From Maritimibacter alkaliphilus HTCC2654 (GTDB lineage: Bacteria; Pseudomonadota; Alphaproteobacteria; Rhodobacterales; Rhodobacteraceae), in NCBI RefSeq assembly GCF_000152805.1, contig NZ_CH902578.1, forward strand, positions 385,173 through 449,172: a stretch of 64,000 nt of DNA, given 5' to 3'. The position numbers and the translations under genes were made by a program. Each line of letters opens with the position of its first letter. The first letter of the stretch is position 1. The notes below the pieces were generated by a model. That model saw only the letters and a program-made list of their open reading frames with translations, was not told where the DNA came from and made no database searches. Below, in pieces: positions 15,254 to 24,106 of the stretch.

Positions 15254-16533
15254 GCCGCCTCCGATCCGCCAAAGGGCAGCACGTCGAGCGTCAGAGGGCC
15301 ACGGAAAGTCACGGTCGGCACCCAGTCCGGATGAAAACCGGGGGCCAGTTCCATGTCGGGAAAGGCCGCGAGGATCTCTTCCATGATGATCGTCATTTCG
15401 AGCCTGGCGAGCGGCGCGCCCAGACAGAAGTGCCGGCCTTTGCCAAAGGCCACATGGTCGCGCACATTGGCCCGCCCCACGTCAAACGCGCGCGAATTGT
15501 CAAAGACCTCGGGATCGTTGTTTGCACCGGCGAGCGAGATGAGCACATTCGCGCCCTCGGGAATGTCGACGCCGCCGATGGTCACGGCCCGCGTCGTGCG
15601 CCGCCGCCAGTTCACGACCGAAGACGAATGTCGCAGGCCCTCTTCGACCGCGTTGGGGATCAGCGTGGGGTCGGCCTTGAGCCGTTCCCATTGGTCCCGT
15701 TCGGACAGAAGAGCATGGATCAGGTTGCCGGTCGCATTGGTCGTGGTCTCATGCCCCGCGACCATCACGCCAAAGACCAGCCCGACCACGTCGGTGATCG
15801 TCAGAACGGCATCGTCACCGCCCCGCAGGTCAAGCAGCATCGAGGCATAGTCATCGCGCGGATTGTCCTGCCGGTCTGCCACCAGACGCTGACAATATTT
15901 CCAGTAATCAAGTAGCTGGCGACCGGCCTCGGCCAGTTCTTCGCCTTCGAGCGCGCCAAATGTCATGCCCAGACGATGGTCCGCCCATACCTTGATCTGT
16001 TTGGGCGAAATGTCTTCGACCCCCAGAAGCAGGGCCAGCACTTTGGCGGGGACCTCATAGGTCAGCGCGGCCACCACATCGACGCGCTTTGCCGTGCCGA
16101 TCGCCGCAATATGGTCGCGCACGATGGCACGGATGCTTTCGGCATAGGTCGCATAGCGTTTGGCGTTCAGGAAGCGCTGCGCCTTGGGCCGCAGACGGCT
16201 GTGGATGTCGGCGTCCGAATTCACCAGCGTTGGCTCGAACGAAAACCCGCCATCGCGCAAGGCCGCCACGAAATCGGGCGGAAACGGACGCACCGGGGCC
16301 AGCGTAATCGCCGCCGAAAAGCTGTCATGATCGGCCAGCACGGCGAGCACATCTTCGCGCCGCGTCACGACCCAGTAGCGGATCGCCTCGCTGAAAAACA
16401 CCGGCTCTTCGGCCTGAGCCTTGGCGATGAAGTCGTAGAAGCCGTCATGCTCCAGCGGGCGATAGGCTTGGCCCAGCGCCGACGCTGGGCAGCCGCCTTG
16501 GGCCTCGGTCCAAGTGGATGTCAAAGTGGTCAT
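15250..16533 (-). CDS. Cytochrome P450
   Basis: This 427-residue soluble bacterial P450 shows every class hallmark: the I-helix oxygen-binding motif AGHETT (259-264), the K-helix E298-x-x-R301 and the heme loop FGKGRHFC with Cys370 as the thiolate ligand. It lacks a membrane anchor and uses the ferredoxin encoded next to it. The ATG at 16533 has GGGAGG 7 nt upstream; the longer open frame begins inside a hairpin region. As the promoter-proximal catabolic enzyme of the island it may carry out O- or N-demethylation or another first hydroxylation of the growth substrate; that is inferred. Confidence 0.95.
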   Translation of the reverse strand: MTTLTSTWTEAQGGCPASALGQAYRPLEHDGFYDFIAKAQAEEPVFFSEAIRYWVVTRREDVLAVLADHDSFSAAITLAPVRPFPPDFVAALRDGGFSFEPTLVNSDADIHSRLRPKAQRFLNAKRYATYAESIRAIVRDHIAAIGTAKRVDVVAALTYEVPAKVLALLLGVEDISPKQIKVWADHRLGMTFGALEGEELAEAGRQLLDYWKYCQRLVADRQDNPRDDYASMLLDLRGGDDAVLTITDVVGLVFGVMVAGHETTTNATGNLIHALLSERDQWERLKADPTLIPNAVEEGLRHSSSVVNWRRRTTRAVTIGGVDIPEGANVLISLAGANNDPEVFDNSRAFDVGRANVRDHVAFGKGRHFCLGAPLARLEMTIIMEEILAAFPDMELAPGFHPDWVPTVTFRGPLTLDVLPFGGSEAA

Positions 16534-16552
16534 GTGGTCCTCCCTTATGAAG

Positions 16553-16586
16553 CCCGCCCCGTCTGGTCCCATGCTCTGGGGGCGGG
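16553..16586 (-). promoter_or_regulatory. GC-rich hairpin upstream of the P450 gene
   Basis: An 8-bp stem, CCCGCCCC (16553-16560) with GGGGCGGG (16579-16586), closes an 18-nt loop between the truncated AraC gene and the P450 ribosome-binding site. No T-tract follows on the minus strand, so a terminator is unlikely. It might affect P450 expression or simply be GC-rich spacer. Confidence 0.35.
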
Positions 16587-16611
16587 TCAGGCTGCTTCCT
16601 CGAAGGTCACG

Positions 16612-17139
16612 CTATGGGCCGGTGCGCGGAAAATCTTGTGGATGCTGGCAGCGGGCTTGTCTTTGCGCGCGGTATTCGCGAGGTGACATACCAAAGCGAA
16701 GCCGGAACGCCGTGCTCAGATGGGCCGGGTCGCGAAACCCGCGGGCCTCGGCGATATTCGAAATCTGGCGCGGGGTGCCCGTTGCCGCGCTATCGTCGGC
16801 AAGGTCGCGCGCCACCGCAGCGAGCCGTTCGTTCATCAGCCAACGCATCGGCGTCTGACCCGTGTGCGCGAAGAGGGCGTTGAGGTTGCGCGCGCTTATC
16901 CCTGCGGCTTGCGCGAGGTCGTTCAACCGCAGATCGGGGTCGTCCAGCCGGTCCCGTGCCATAGCCATGGCGGCCGCGAGCCGCGCATCCGGTGCTTCGG
17001 GCGGCGTGACCAAAGGCATCGCATAGTTCAGAAACTGGCACAGGCAATCGACCAGCCGATTCGTCCAATCGGCCCCGATCTCGGCCGCATCGAACAGATC
17101 GCGGGTGATGTTTCCGGCAACCTTGCCCGCATGGTCCAC
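16612..17139 (-). pseudogene. AraC family regulator lacking its sensor domain
   Basis: Only the C-terminal part of an AraC protein remains: 175 residues from a GTG at 17139, with the double helix-turn-helix from about residue 60 to 160 (ISARNLNALFAHTG, GFRDPAHLSTAFRLRFGMSPREYR). A normal member has about 150 further residues as a ligand-sensing domain. The frame stays open upstream to about 17250, but recognisable sequence fades near 17170, where the equally truncated IclR gene begins on the other strand. I infer that a deletion removed the starts of both genes. It may still make a DNA-binding fragment and lies directly upstream of the P450 gene on the same strand. Confidence 0.6.
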
Positions 17140-17174
17140 CGCCCGGAGAACGCCCGCGCCGTAGCGTTCGAAAG

Positions 17175-17819
17175 GTGGGAGATGCGGGCTTTCTGAGCCA
17201 GAACGGGCCGCATGGGTTGACGCTCGGCCCTCGTGTCGTGGAACTCGACTACCTCATGCGCAAGTCCGACGCGCTCCTGCTCGAAGGGGGTGCGGTGCTC
17301 AAGGAGCTTGCGGCACGGCATCCCTCGACCGCGCTTCTGGTGCGCTGGTATGGGAACAAGCTTCTGTGCGTCGCGTCGGAGGTCTCGACCCCGCAGCCCA
17401 AATCGAGCTACCCGCGCGGGCGGCCCATGCCGCTGGCCCGTGGCGCGATCAGCCGCGCCATCCTAGCGCATCTGCCACGCCGTCAGATGCTGGCGAAGAT
17501 CAACGAGAACTTCGCGGACCTGCGCGAGCTTGGGTTGGGCGACACCGTGGACGAGATTGCCGAGACCCTGCGCCACATGCGCAAGGGCGGCGCCCTCGTC
17601 GCGCGCGGCGAGGTTACCGACGGGGTGGTGGGGATCGCCGCGCCCGTGTTCGACGCAAGCCGCGCACCCATCGCGGTGCTCTGCCTGACCATCGACCGCG
17701 ACACATTGGACGACGCCAAGGTGAAAGACCTGTCCGACACGATCTGGGCGGCCAGCACGCGCCTGAGCGACGCCCTGACACACATGCGTTCCGAGGACAT
17801 GGTCCTCGGGGAACTTTGA
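17175..17819 (+). pseudogene. IclR family regulator lacking its DNA-binding domain
   Basis: The 214-residue frame is an IclR effector-binding domain: it starts at the end of the wing (GFLSQNGPHGLTLGPRVVEL) and continues to the normal C-terminus. The 60-70 residues that form the N-terminal winged helix-turn-helix are absent, and the sequence upstream belongs to the oppositely oriented AraC remnant. The GTG given as start has no good Shine-Dalgarno. The second half looks intact (TLRHMRKGGALVARGEV, IAAPVFDASRAPIAVLCLT). It stops 22 bp before the decarboxylase gene, which the complete protein presumably regulated together with the following genes. Confidence 0.65.
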
Positions 17820-17841
17820 CCTTCGAGAAACGAGGCAGCCC

Positions 17842-18858
17842 ATGAAAAAGATCGACATCTTCAACCACATCTGGCCGAAGCCCTTTCACGAGGCGCTGAT
17901 CGCCCATGTGGGCGAGACGACGGACATCACCCGCCGGTCCGAGGCCGTGCCGATGATGACCGACCTCGACCGCCGGTTCGAGGTGATGGATATGTTCGGG
18001 GACGACTACTGCCAGATCCTGTCGCTCGCCTCGCCGCCGTTCGAGAAATACGCCGATCCCGAGAAGTCGCTGGAACTGGGCAAGATCGCGTCGGACAGCA
18101 TGGCGGAGCTGTGCCAGAAATATCCCGACCGCTTCCCCGGCTTCATCGGGTCCGCCGTCATGAACAACCCGGACGCGGTGGTGGACGAGGCGCGGCGCAA
18201 CATCGAAGAGCTCGGCGCCGTCGGGATGCAGATTTTCACCAACGTCGGGGGCAAACCGCTCGACCTGCCGGAATTCGAGCCGTTCTTCGAATACATGGCG
18301 CAAAGCGGCAAGGCGGTCTGGCTGCATCCGGCGCGGGGTGCGAATTTCCCCGACTACCTGACCGAGAAACAGTCGGAATACGAAATCTGGTGGACCTTCG
18401 GGTGGCCCTACGAAACCTCCGCCGCCATGGCGCGGATGGTGTTCTCGGGGCTTTTCGACCGGAACCCGGGCCTCAACATCGTGACACACCACGCGGGCGG
18501 CATGGTGCCGTTCTTCGAGGGTCGTGTCGGACCGGGCTGGGACCAGATGGGCGCTCGCACCACCGACCGCGATCTGGCCGCCGTCCGCAAGGCGCTGAAG
18601 AAGCCGCATCTTGAGTATTTCAAGGATTTTTACGCCGACACGGCCACCTTCGGCTCGGCCACGGCCATCAAGCACGCCATCGAGTTCTTCGGCGAGGATC
18701 ACGTCATGTTCGCCTCCGACGCGCCCTTCGATCCCGAGGCGGGGCCGATGTATATCCGCGAGACGATCCGCATTCTGGACGAACTCGACATCTCCGACGA
18801 GACACGTCGCAAGGTCTATCAGGACAACGCGGCGAAATTGCTCGGCCTGACGCTCTGA
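17842..18858 (+). CDS. Amidohydrolase-family (ACMSD-like) decarboxylase
   Basis: This 338-residue TIM-barrel protein belongs to the amidohydrolase_2/ACMSD superfamily, which holds non-oxidative decarboxylases such as 5-carboxyvanillate, gamma-resorcylate and aminocarboxymuconate-semialdehyde decarboxylases. Metal-ligand segments are WLHPARG (about 154-160), THHAGG (about 214-219) and FASDAPFD (near 290). The first strand reads IDIFNHIW, so the usual H-x-H is N-H here, a variation also seen in decarboxylase subgroups. It starts a tight plus-strand operon with an aldehyde dehydrogenase and an FAD monooxygenase, which suggests conversion of an aromatic carboxylic acid to a phenol. Confidence 0.85.
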   Translation: MKKIDIFNHIWPKPFHEALIAHVGETTDITRRSEAVPMMTDLDRRFEVMDMFGDDYCQILSLASPPFEKYADPEKSLELGKIASDSMAELCQKYPDRFPGFIGSAVMNNPDAVVDEARRNIEELGAVGMQIFTNVGGKPLDLPEFEPFFEYMAQSGKAVWLHPARGANFPDYLTEKQSEYEIWWTFGWPYETSAAMARMVFSGLFDRNPGLNIVTHHAGGMVPFFEGRVGPGWDQMGARTTDRDLAAVRKALKKPHLEYFKDFYADTATFGSATAIKHAIEFFGEDHVMFASDAPFDPEAGPMYIRETIRILDELDISDETRRKVYQDNAAKLLGLTL

Positions 18859-18866
18859 GGTCCGCC

Positions 18867-20306
18867 ATGACGTATCCGACCGCACGGCATTTCATCGGCG
18901 GCACATGGGTGTCTGACGGGGCGATGGGCGAAAGCGTGAACCCGGCCGACGACACGGTGCTCGGCCAGTATCATGCGGGGTCCGCCGCCCTCGTCGAACA
19001 GGCCGCGCAAACGGCGCGCGAGACGTTTTTCGCGACCGACTGGGCGCACGCGCCACGCCAACGCGCGCAGGCGCTGTTCGAATTCGCCGACCGGATGGAG
19101 GCCGCGCGGGACGAGATCGTCGACCTGATCGTCGCCGAGAACGGCAAGCTCCGCTCCGAGGCGATGGGCGAAACCATGGGGTCGATTTCCGAGGTGCGCT
19201 ATTACGGCGGACTGGCGCGCAACCTCAGGGGAACGATGCAGGAAATCAGCCCCGGCCAGATGTCGCTCTTTCACCGCGAGGCGGCGGGTGTGGCGGGGAT
19301 CATCGTGCCGTGGAATGCGCCCGTCACGCTTCTGGTGCGCTCGCTCGGCCCGGCGCTCGCGGCCGGCTGCACCTGCCTTATCAAACCCGCGCACCAGACA
19401 CCGCTGGTTCATGCCCGCGTCATGCAATGCCTTGCCGACTGCCCGTCGCTTCCGCCGGGCGTCGTGAACTCGATCAACGAAAGCGGGATCGAGGTGGGGC
19501 AGGCCATCGTGTCCTCGCCGCTGGTGGACACGATCTCGTTCACCGGGTCATCGGCCACGGGCAAAGCGATCATGGCCGCGGCGGCGCCGACGCTGAAGCG
19601 TGTCGGGCTGGAGCTTGGCGGCAAGGCGCCCGCCGTGATCTTCCCCGATGCCGATCTGGACAAGGCCGTGGCTGAACTCACCCATGGGGCGCTGACCATG
19701 GCCGGTCAGATCTGCGTCGCGGCGGCCCGGTTCCTCGTGCATGAAAGCATCGCGAAGGACTTCGAGGACAGGATCAAGGCAAGCTTCGCCGCCGTCCACG
19801 TCGGACCGGGCAACGACCCGGCAAGCGAGATGGGCAGCTTGATCGACCGCGCGAACCTCGACCGGCTCAGGACGATCATCGAACGGGCGGGCGACGAGGG
19901 CGAGATGGTGCTGCGCGGCGAGGCGCTGAATGCCGGGGCCTTCCTGACTCCGACGCTGTTTCGGATCGACGACGTGGCATCGCCGCTTGTGCAGGAGGAA
20001 CTCTTCGGTCCGATCGTCTCGCTCGAGACCTTCACGGACGAGAGCGAGGCGGTGTCGAAGGCGAACGCGACTTGCTACGGGCTTGCCGCCAGCGTCTTTA
20101 CCACCGACCTGTCGCGCGCCATGCGCATGAGCCGCGCGATCCGGGCGGGGACCGTCTGGCTCAACAGCCACATGCGCCTTGCCGCCGAGGCCGAAACGGG
20201 CGGCTTCGGCCAGTCCGGTCTGGGGCGGCTGCACGGGCCGGAAGGGCTGCATGACTTCATGGAAACGAAACATATCTACCTCGAACAGGGAATGATCGGC
20301 GGATGA
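18867..20306 (+). CDS. NAD(P)-dependent aldehyde dehydrogenase
   Basis: This 479-residue member of the aldehyde dehydrogenase superfamily oxidises an aldehyde to an acid. Visible are Asn150 in VPWNAP, the cofactor motif FTGSSATGK (225-233), the general base Glu249 in LELGGKAP and the nucleophile Cys283 in GQICVAAAR. It lies 8 bp after the decarboxylase and its stop overlaps the next start (ATGA). The neighbours suggest a vanillin-, benzaldehyde- or hydroxymuconic-semialdehyde-type substrate; the precise one cannot be read. Confidence 0.93.
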   Translation: MTYPTARHFIGGTWVSDGAMGESVNPADDTVLGQYHAGSAALVEQAAQTARETFFATDWAHAPRQRAQALFEFADRMEAARDEIVDLIVAENGKLRSEAMGETMGSISEVRYYGGLARNLRGTMQEISPGQMSLFHREAAGVAGIIVPWNAPVTLLVRSLGPALAAGCTCLIKPAHQTPLVHARVMQCLADCPSLPPGVVNSINESGIEVGQAIVSSPLVDTISFTGSSATGKAIMAAAAPTLKRVGLELGGKAPAVIFPDADLDKAVAELTHGALTMAGQICVAAARFLVHESIAKDFEDRIKASFAAVHVGPGNDPASEMGSLIDRANLDRLRTIIERAGDEGEMVLRGEALNAGAFLTPTLFRIDDVASPLVQEELFGPIVSLETFTDESEAVSKANATCYGLAASVFTTDLSRAMRMSRAIRAGTVWLNSHMRLAAEAETGGFGQSGLGRLHGPEGLHDFMETKHIYLEQGMIGG

Positions 20307-21871
20307 AGGCACGAACGGATTACGACGTCGTTATCTCGGGCGGGGGGCCGGTCGGCATGGGGCTCGCCATCGAGTTGGGGCAGCGCGGCATTCCGGTGCT
20401 CGTGATCGAACGCTACCCCGAACCGCAGCCCATTCCCAAGGGCCAGAACCTGACTCAGCGCACCACCGAAACGCTGCATTTCTGGGGCTGTGAAAAGGAA
20501 CTTCGCGCGGCCCGGTCGATCCCCGACGAGGTCGGCATCGGGGGGCTTACGCTCTACGAACACCTCCTCAGCGACTATCATTACGACTGGCTGAACCGCT
20601 CCAGCGTGAACGAGTATTATTTCACGACCAACGAACGGCTTCCTCAGTATGAGACGGAAAAGGTGCTGCGGGCGCGGGCCGAACAGATCCCGTCAATCGA
20701 CATCCGCTACGGCTGGACGGTCGAAAGCGTGACGGATCACGGCGATCACGTTTCGGCCACGGCGACCCGCCGCGACGGGGCCGAGCGCGATACGGTCACG
20801 GCGCAATATGTCGTCGGGTGCGACGGAAGCCGCTCCGTGGTGCGCGCGACGGGCGGTATCCCGCAGACCCAGTCGGACCATGACAAGCTGATGGTGCTTC
20901 TGGTGTTCCGGTCGATGGAGTTGAACGACCTGTTGAAACGCTATCCGGGCAAGGCGTTCTTCAATGTCCTGCACCCGGACCTCAAGGGCTACTGGCGCTT
21001 TTTCGGCCGCGTCGACGTGGGGAGCTTCTTTTTCCACGCGCCGGTCCCGGCGGGCACGACCGAGACAGACGATTTCGAGGCCCTGCTTCATGAGGTGGTC
21101 GGGCGTCCCTTCGCGCTCGACATCGACTACGTGGGCTTCTGGGATCTGCGCGTTTCCATCGCGTCGCATTACCGGGCGGGGCGGGTGTTCGTCGCGGGCG
21201 ACGCGGCCCACAGCCATCCGCCCTACGGCGGATACGGCATCAACACGGGGTTCGAGGATGCCCGAAACCTCGGCTGGAAGCTCGCGGCGCGGCTTCAGGG
21301 CTGGGGGGGCGAGGGGTTGCTCGACAGTTACGATGCCGAACGGCGGCCCGTGTTCGAATCGACGGCGCGTGACTTCATCGAGTTCTTCATCGAAGACGAC
21401 CGGCAGTTCCTTGAAACCTACGACCCCCGCAAGGACCGGGACGCGTTCGAGACCGCGTGGAACAAGCGCAACGCCACCGCCGCAGAGGTCGCGAATTTCG
21501 AGCCGAACTACGAAGGGTCGCCGATCGTCGCGAGCGAAGGCGGTGCGCCGAGTGCGCGGGGCGATCACAGGTTCGAGGCCCGCGCCGGGCACCATCTCGC
21601 ACCGCAGATCCTGTCGGACGGCGCGAACGTCTTCGACCGCCTCGGGGCCGGATACACACTGCTGAATTTCGCGCCTTCCGGAACGGTGGATGAGGTCGTC
21701 GCGGCGGCGTCCAGAGAAGGTATTCCTTTGACGGTGGTCGAGGACGGCGCGCCGACAGACTACGGCGCGTCCCTGATCCTCGTGCGCCCGGATCACTACG
21801 TGGCATGGAGCGGCGACGATCCGTCCGAGGGCGCGGATGCGCTGTTGAAGGCGGCGGCGTCGGCGTCGTGA
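20303..21871 (+). CDS. FAD-dependent aromatic hydroxylase (MhpA/PheA type)
   Basis: This 522-residue class A flavoprotein monooxygenase has GGGPVG (13-18) for the ADP part of FAD, the DG motif in VVGCDGSRSVVR and GDAAHSHPPYGGYGINTGFEDARN for the ribityl part. The C-terminal thioredoxin-like extension (about 400-520) is typical of the MhpA/TfdB/phenol hydroxylase branch rather than of the shorter salicylate hydroxylases. It would add the second ring hydroxyl needed before extradiol cleavage. Translation is coupled to the aldehyde dehydrogenase by a 4-nt overlap. No ring-cleavage dioxygenase is encoded in this cluster; the nearest is LigAB at 12.5-13.6 kb. Confidence 0.92.
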   Translation: MKARTDYDVVISGGGPVGMGLAIELGQRGIPVLVIERYPEPQPIPKGQNLTQRTTETLHFWGCEKELRAARSIPDEVGIGGLTLYEHLLSDYHYDWLNRSSVNEYYFTTNERLPQYETEKVLRARAEQIPSIDIRYGWTVESVTDHGDHVSATATRRDGAERDTVTAQYVVGCDGSRSVVRATGGIPQTQSDHDKLMVLLVFRSMELNDLLKRYPGKAFFNVLHPDLKGYWRFFGRVDVGSFFFHAPVPAGTTETDDFEALLHEVVGRPFALDIDYVGFWDLRVSIASHYRAGRVFVAGDAAHSHPPYGGYGINTGFEDARNLGWKLAARLQGWGGEGLLDSYDAERRPVFESTARDFIEFFIEDDRQFLETYDPRKDRDAFETAWNKRNATAAEVANFEPNYEGSPIVASEGGAPSARGDHRFEARAGHHLAPQILSDGANVFDRLGAGYTLLNFAPSGTVDEVVAAASREGIPLTVVEDGAPTDYGASLILVRPDHYVAWSGDDPSEGADALLKAAASAS

Positions 21872-22114
21872 GGTCTGGTGCGTCAGTGCGCTGGTCGGGC
21901 AGCGAAGACGTTCAGTCGGCGCTGTGACCGCGTGGCGCGATCTCTGCGGAGCACTGTGAAAACGGTCCTGCCTCGCCGAACGCCTTTCGCGTGTTCGTCC
22001 GCGACACAGGCGACGCTTCGCAGATGCGGTGATCCATACCCGTTTTTCACGTGCACGGCGCGCTTGTCGGCTTAGTATCCTTGGTTCAGGGCCTCCAAGA
22101 CGGGTGAATGTTCA

Positions 22115-22567
22115 GTGAACGACGACGACGCCTTCGATCAGGCCGGTTTGCGAGACGCGGAATGGCCGTTTTTCTGGATCACCCAGACGGCGCATCGCTA
22201 CACGCAGGTGATGGAGGCGCGGCTCAAGACGATCGGCGTCGATCCGACCTATTGGCGCGTGATGATGGCCCTTGGTGAGGGCAAGGGGCTCTCGGTCTCC
22301 GAGATTTCCGCGCAATGCATCCTGAAACCCAACACAGCGACCAAGATCGTGCACCGGATGCTGGCAGAGGGGCTGGTCGAGACCGGCGACCGCGCTGGCG
22401 ACGCGCGCGTAACCGAGGTGATGCTGACCGGAAAGGGGGATGCACTCGCGGCCAAGGCGCGCGTCGTGGCGGATGAAGTCTATGTGCAGGCCTTCGCGGG
22501 GCTGTCGCAGGACGAACGGCTCGTGCTGGACATGCTGCTGGAGCGGGTGTTCAACCGACTGGGCTAG
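22115..22567 (+). CDS. MarR family transcriptional regulator
   Basis: This 150-residue protein has the winged helix-turn-helix of MarR repressors: SVSEISAQCILKPNTATKIVHRMLAEGLVE (about 64-93) followed by the wing GDRAGDARVTEVMLTGKG. The GTG at 22115 is the only reasonable start, since the next in-frame ATG would cut off the dimerisation helix. It is 243 bp after the monooxygenase, in a gap where I see neither a clear promoter nor a terminator. Relatives repress hydroxycinnamate and other aromatic pathways and are released by the aromatic or its CoA ester. Confidence 0.9.
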   Translation: MNDDDAFDQAGLRDAEWPFFWITQTAHRYTQVMEARLKTIGVDPTYWRVMMALGEGKGLSVSEISAQCILKPNTATKIVHRMLAEGLVETGDRAGDARVTEVMLTGKGDALAAKARVVADEVYVQAFAGLSQDERLVLDMLLERVFNRLG

Positions 22568-22699
22568 GGCGGTGCCTGTGGCTTGCCCTGCGGGCGGTGC
22601 CCCGTACGGCGCGCTCGCATTGGGGCGGGCGGAGGGTCGACCGAGGAGACCCGGCCGCCGTTGTGTGACGGGCGGCCGAGTGCGATAGCGGTGGGCGAC

Positions 22700-23377
22700 A
22701 TGATTATCTGCCACGACAGACGTCTTATCTTCCTCAAAGGCCGCAAGGTCGGCGGGACCGCGCTCGAAATCGCGTTGTCGACCGTCTGCGGGCCGCGCGA
22801 CGTCATAACTCCGCTCACGCCCGAGGATGAGGCCCTGCGCCGCGACGTGGGCGGGCGGGGGCCGTGTCACCACGACCGGGCGCGCTGGCCCGGCACGCTC
22901 TGGCCCCGGCGGGTCGCATTTCGCAATCATTCCACCGCCGCCCAGGTCCGCGCGCAGGTGCCGGAGGCGACCTGGACCGGATACCGAAAGATCGCGATCA
23001 CACGTGATCCGTTCGACGTGGCGATTTCGCGCTACCATTGGCGGCGCTCGCGGGGGGCGCTCCCGGACGATATGGATTTCGGCGGGTTCGTCGCGGCCCG
23101 ACGGCATCGGCTGGACGCCAACAGCCGGATCGCCCCGCATCGCGGGCCGGACAAAGTGGACCTGCATTTGCGCTATTCCTGCCTGCTTCAGGATCTGCGC
23201 GACAACGACCTGTCCGACATCGCGGAGCTCGTCGCGCGCATCCGGCCCAAGGGCGGCCTCCGCCCACGCGAGGCCCGTGTCGCCGAGGTCTATCGCGCCC
23301 ATCCCGAGGCGCTGGAGATGGTGGCCGAAGCCTGTGCCTCGGAAATCGCGGCCTTCGGATACCTGCGCCCTGCGTGA
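22700..23377 (+). CDS. Sulfotransferase-like protein
   Basis: This 225-residue protein begins with IFLKGRKVGGTALEIAL, a form of the 5'-phosphosulfate-binding loop of sulfotransferases, and has a second PAPS-like motif ITRDPFDVAISRYHW (about 95-109). The ATG at 22700 puts the binding loop at the usual distance from the start. Many such short bacterial proteins modify surface glycans; a glycosyltransferase lies 0.7 kb further on. Substrate and activity are not established. It is followed by the tRNA gene. Confidence 0.75.
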   Translation: MIICHDRRLIFLKGRKVGGTALEIALSTVCGPRDVITPLTPEDEALRRDVGGRGPCHHDRARWPGTLWPRRVAFRNHSTAAQVRAQVPEATWTGYRKIAITRDPFDVAISRYHWRRSRGALPDDMDFGGFVAARRHRLDANSRIAPHRGPDKVDLHLRYSCLLQDLRDNDLSDIAELVARIRPKGGLRPREARVAEVYRAHPEALEMVAEACASEIAAFGYLRPA

Positions 23378-23431
23378 GACCGCAAATCCTGTTGCGAGCC
23401 CGCCAGCCTTGCCCTATACCGCGCGAACGAC

Positions 23432-23508
<77 letters not shown>

Positions 23509-23656
23509 CATTTATTTGCGCCACCGCTTCGCTACTTGAGCGCCTGTTTGGCGCGTTCGAAGGAAACCCTTCTCGGCGCGCCAACATCCTTCCTCTCCGA
23601 CGTGACCTTTGACGCCGCGCGCGTTTGCGCCAGAGTGGTGCGTAAAGGAGGGCCGG

Positions 23657-24106
23657 ATGATGAGTGAACTGCACGAAGGGGGCTGTGCCTGCGGCGCGGT
23701 GCGCTACCGGACCGTGGGGCAGCCGGTCAGGGCCGGTGTCTGTCATTGCCGATACTGCCAACTTCGCACCGGGTCCGCATTCGGCGTTTCGGTCTATTTC
23801 GCGCAGGACAACGTGACCGAACTGTCGGGGGCTTTGCGCGATTACACGTTCCACACGGAAAGCGGGCGCGCCTTCACCACGCGGTTCTGCACGACGTGCG
23901 GCACCAGCGTGTTCTGGCGGCTCGAGGTGTTTCCCGATCTGGTCGGGATCGCGGGGGGGACGTTCGATCCGCCGACGTTCTGGTTCGACGTGACGCGCGA
24001 GATTTTCACCCGGACCCGTGCGCCGTTCCTGAGGCACGACCTGCCGGACAGTTCGGAAACCTCGGCCAGCTACGTGCCAGGCGGCGCCGTCAGCGGCGGG
24101 ACTTGA
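23657..24106 (+). CDS. GFA-family zinc-binding protein (CENP-V/GFA fold)
   Basis: This 149-residue protein has the cysteine framework of the glutathione-dependent formaldehyde-activating (GFA/DUF636) fold: GGCACGAVRY, CHCRYCQLRTGSAF and FCTTCGTSVFW. These residues bind structural and catalytic zinc. AAAGGAGG precedes the tandem ATGs at 23657 and 23660. Most homologues have no proven activity, so glutathione chemistry is not assured. Its 3' end overlaps that of the convergent glycosyltransferase gene by 17 nt. Confidence 0.88.
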   Translation: MMSELHEGGCACGAVRYRTVGQPVRAGVCHCRYCQLRTGSAFGVSVYFAQDNVTELSGALRDYTFHTESGRAFTTRFCTTCGTSVFWRLEVFPDLVGIAGGTFDPPTFWFDVTREIFTRTRAPFLRHDLPDSSETSASYVPGGAVSGGT

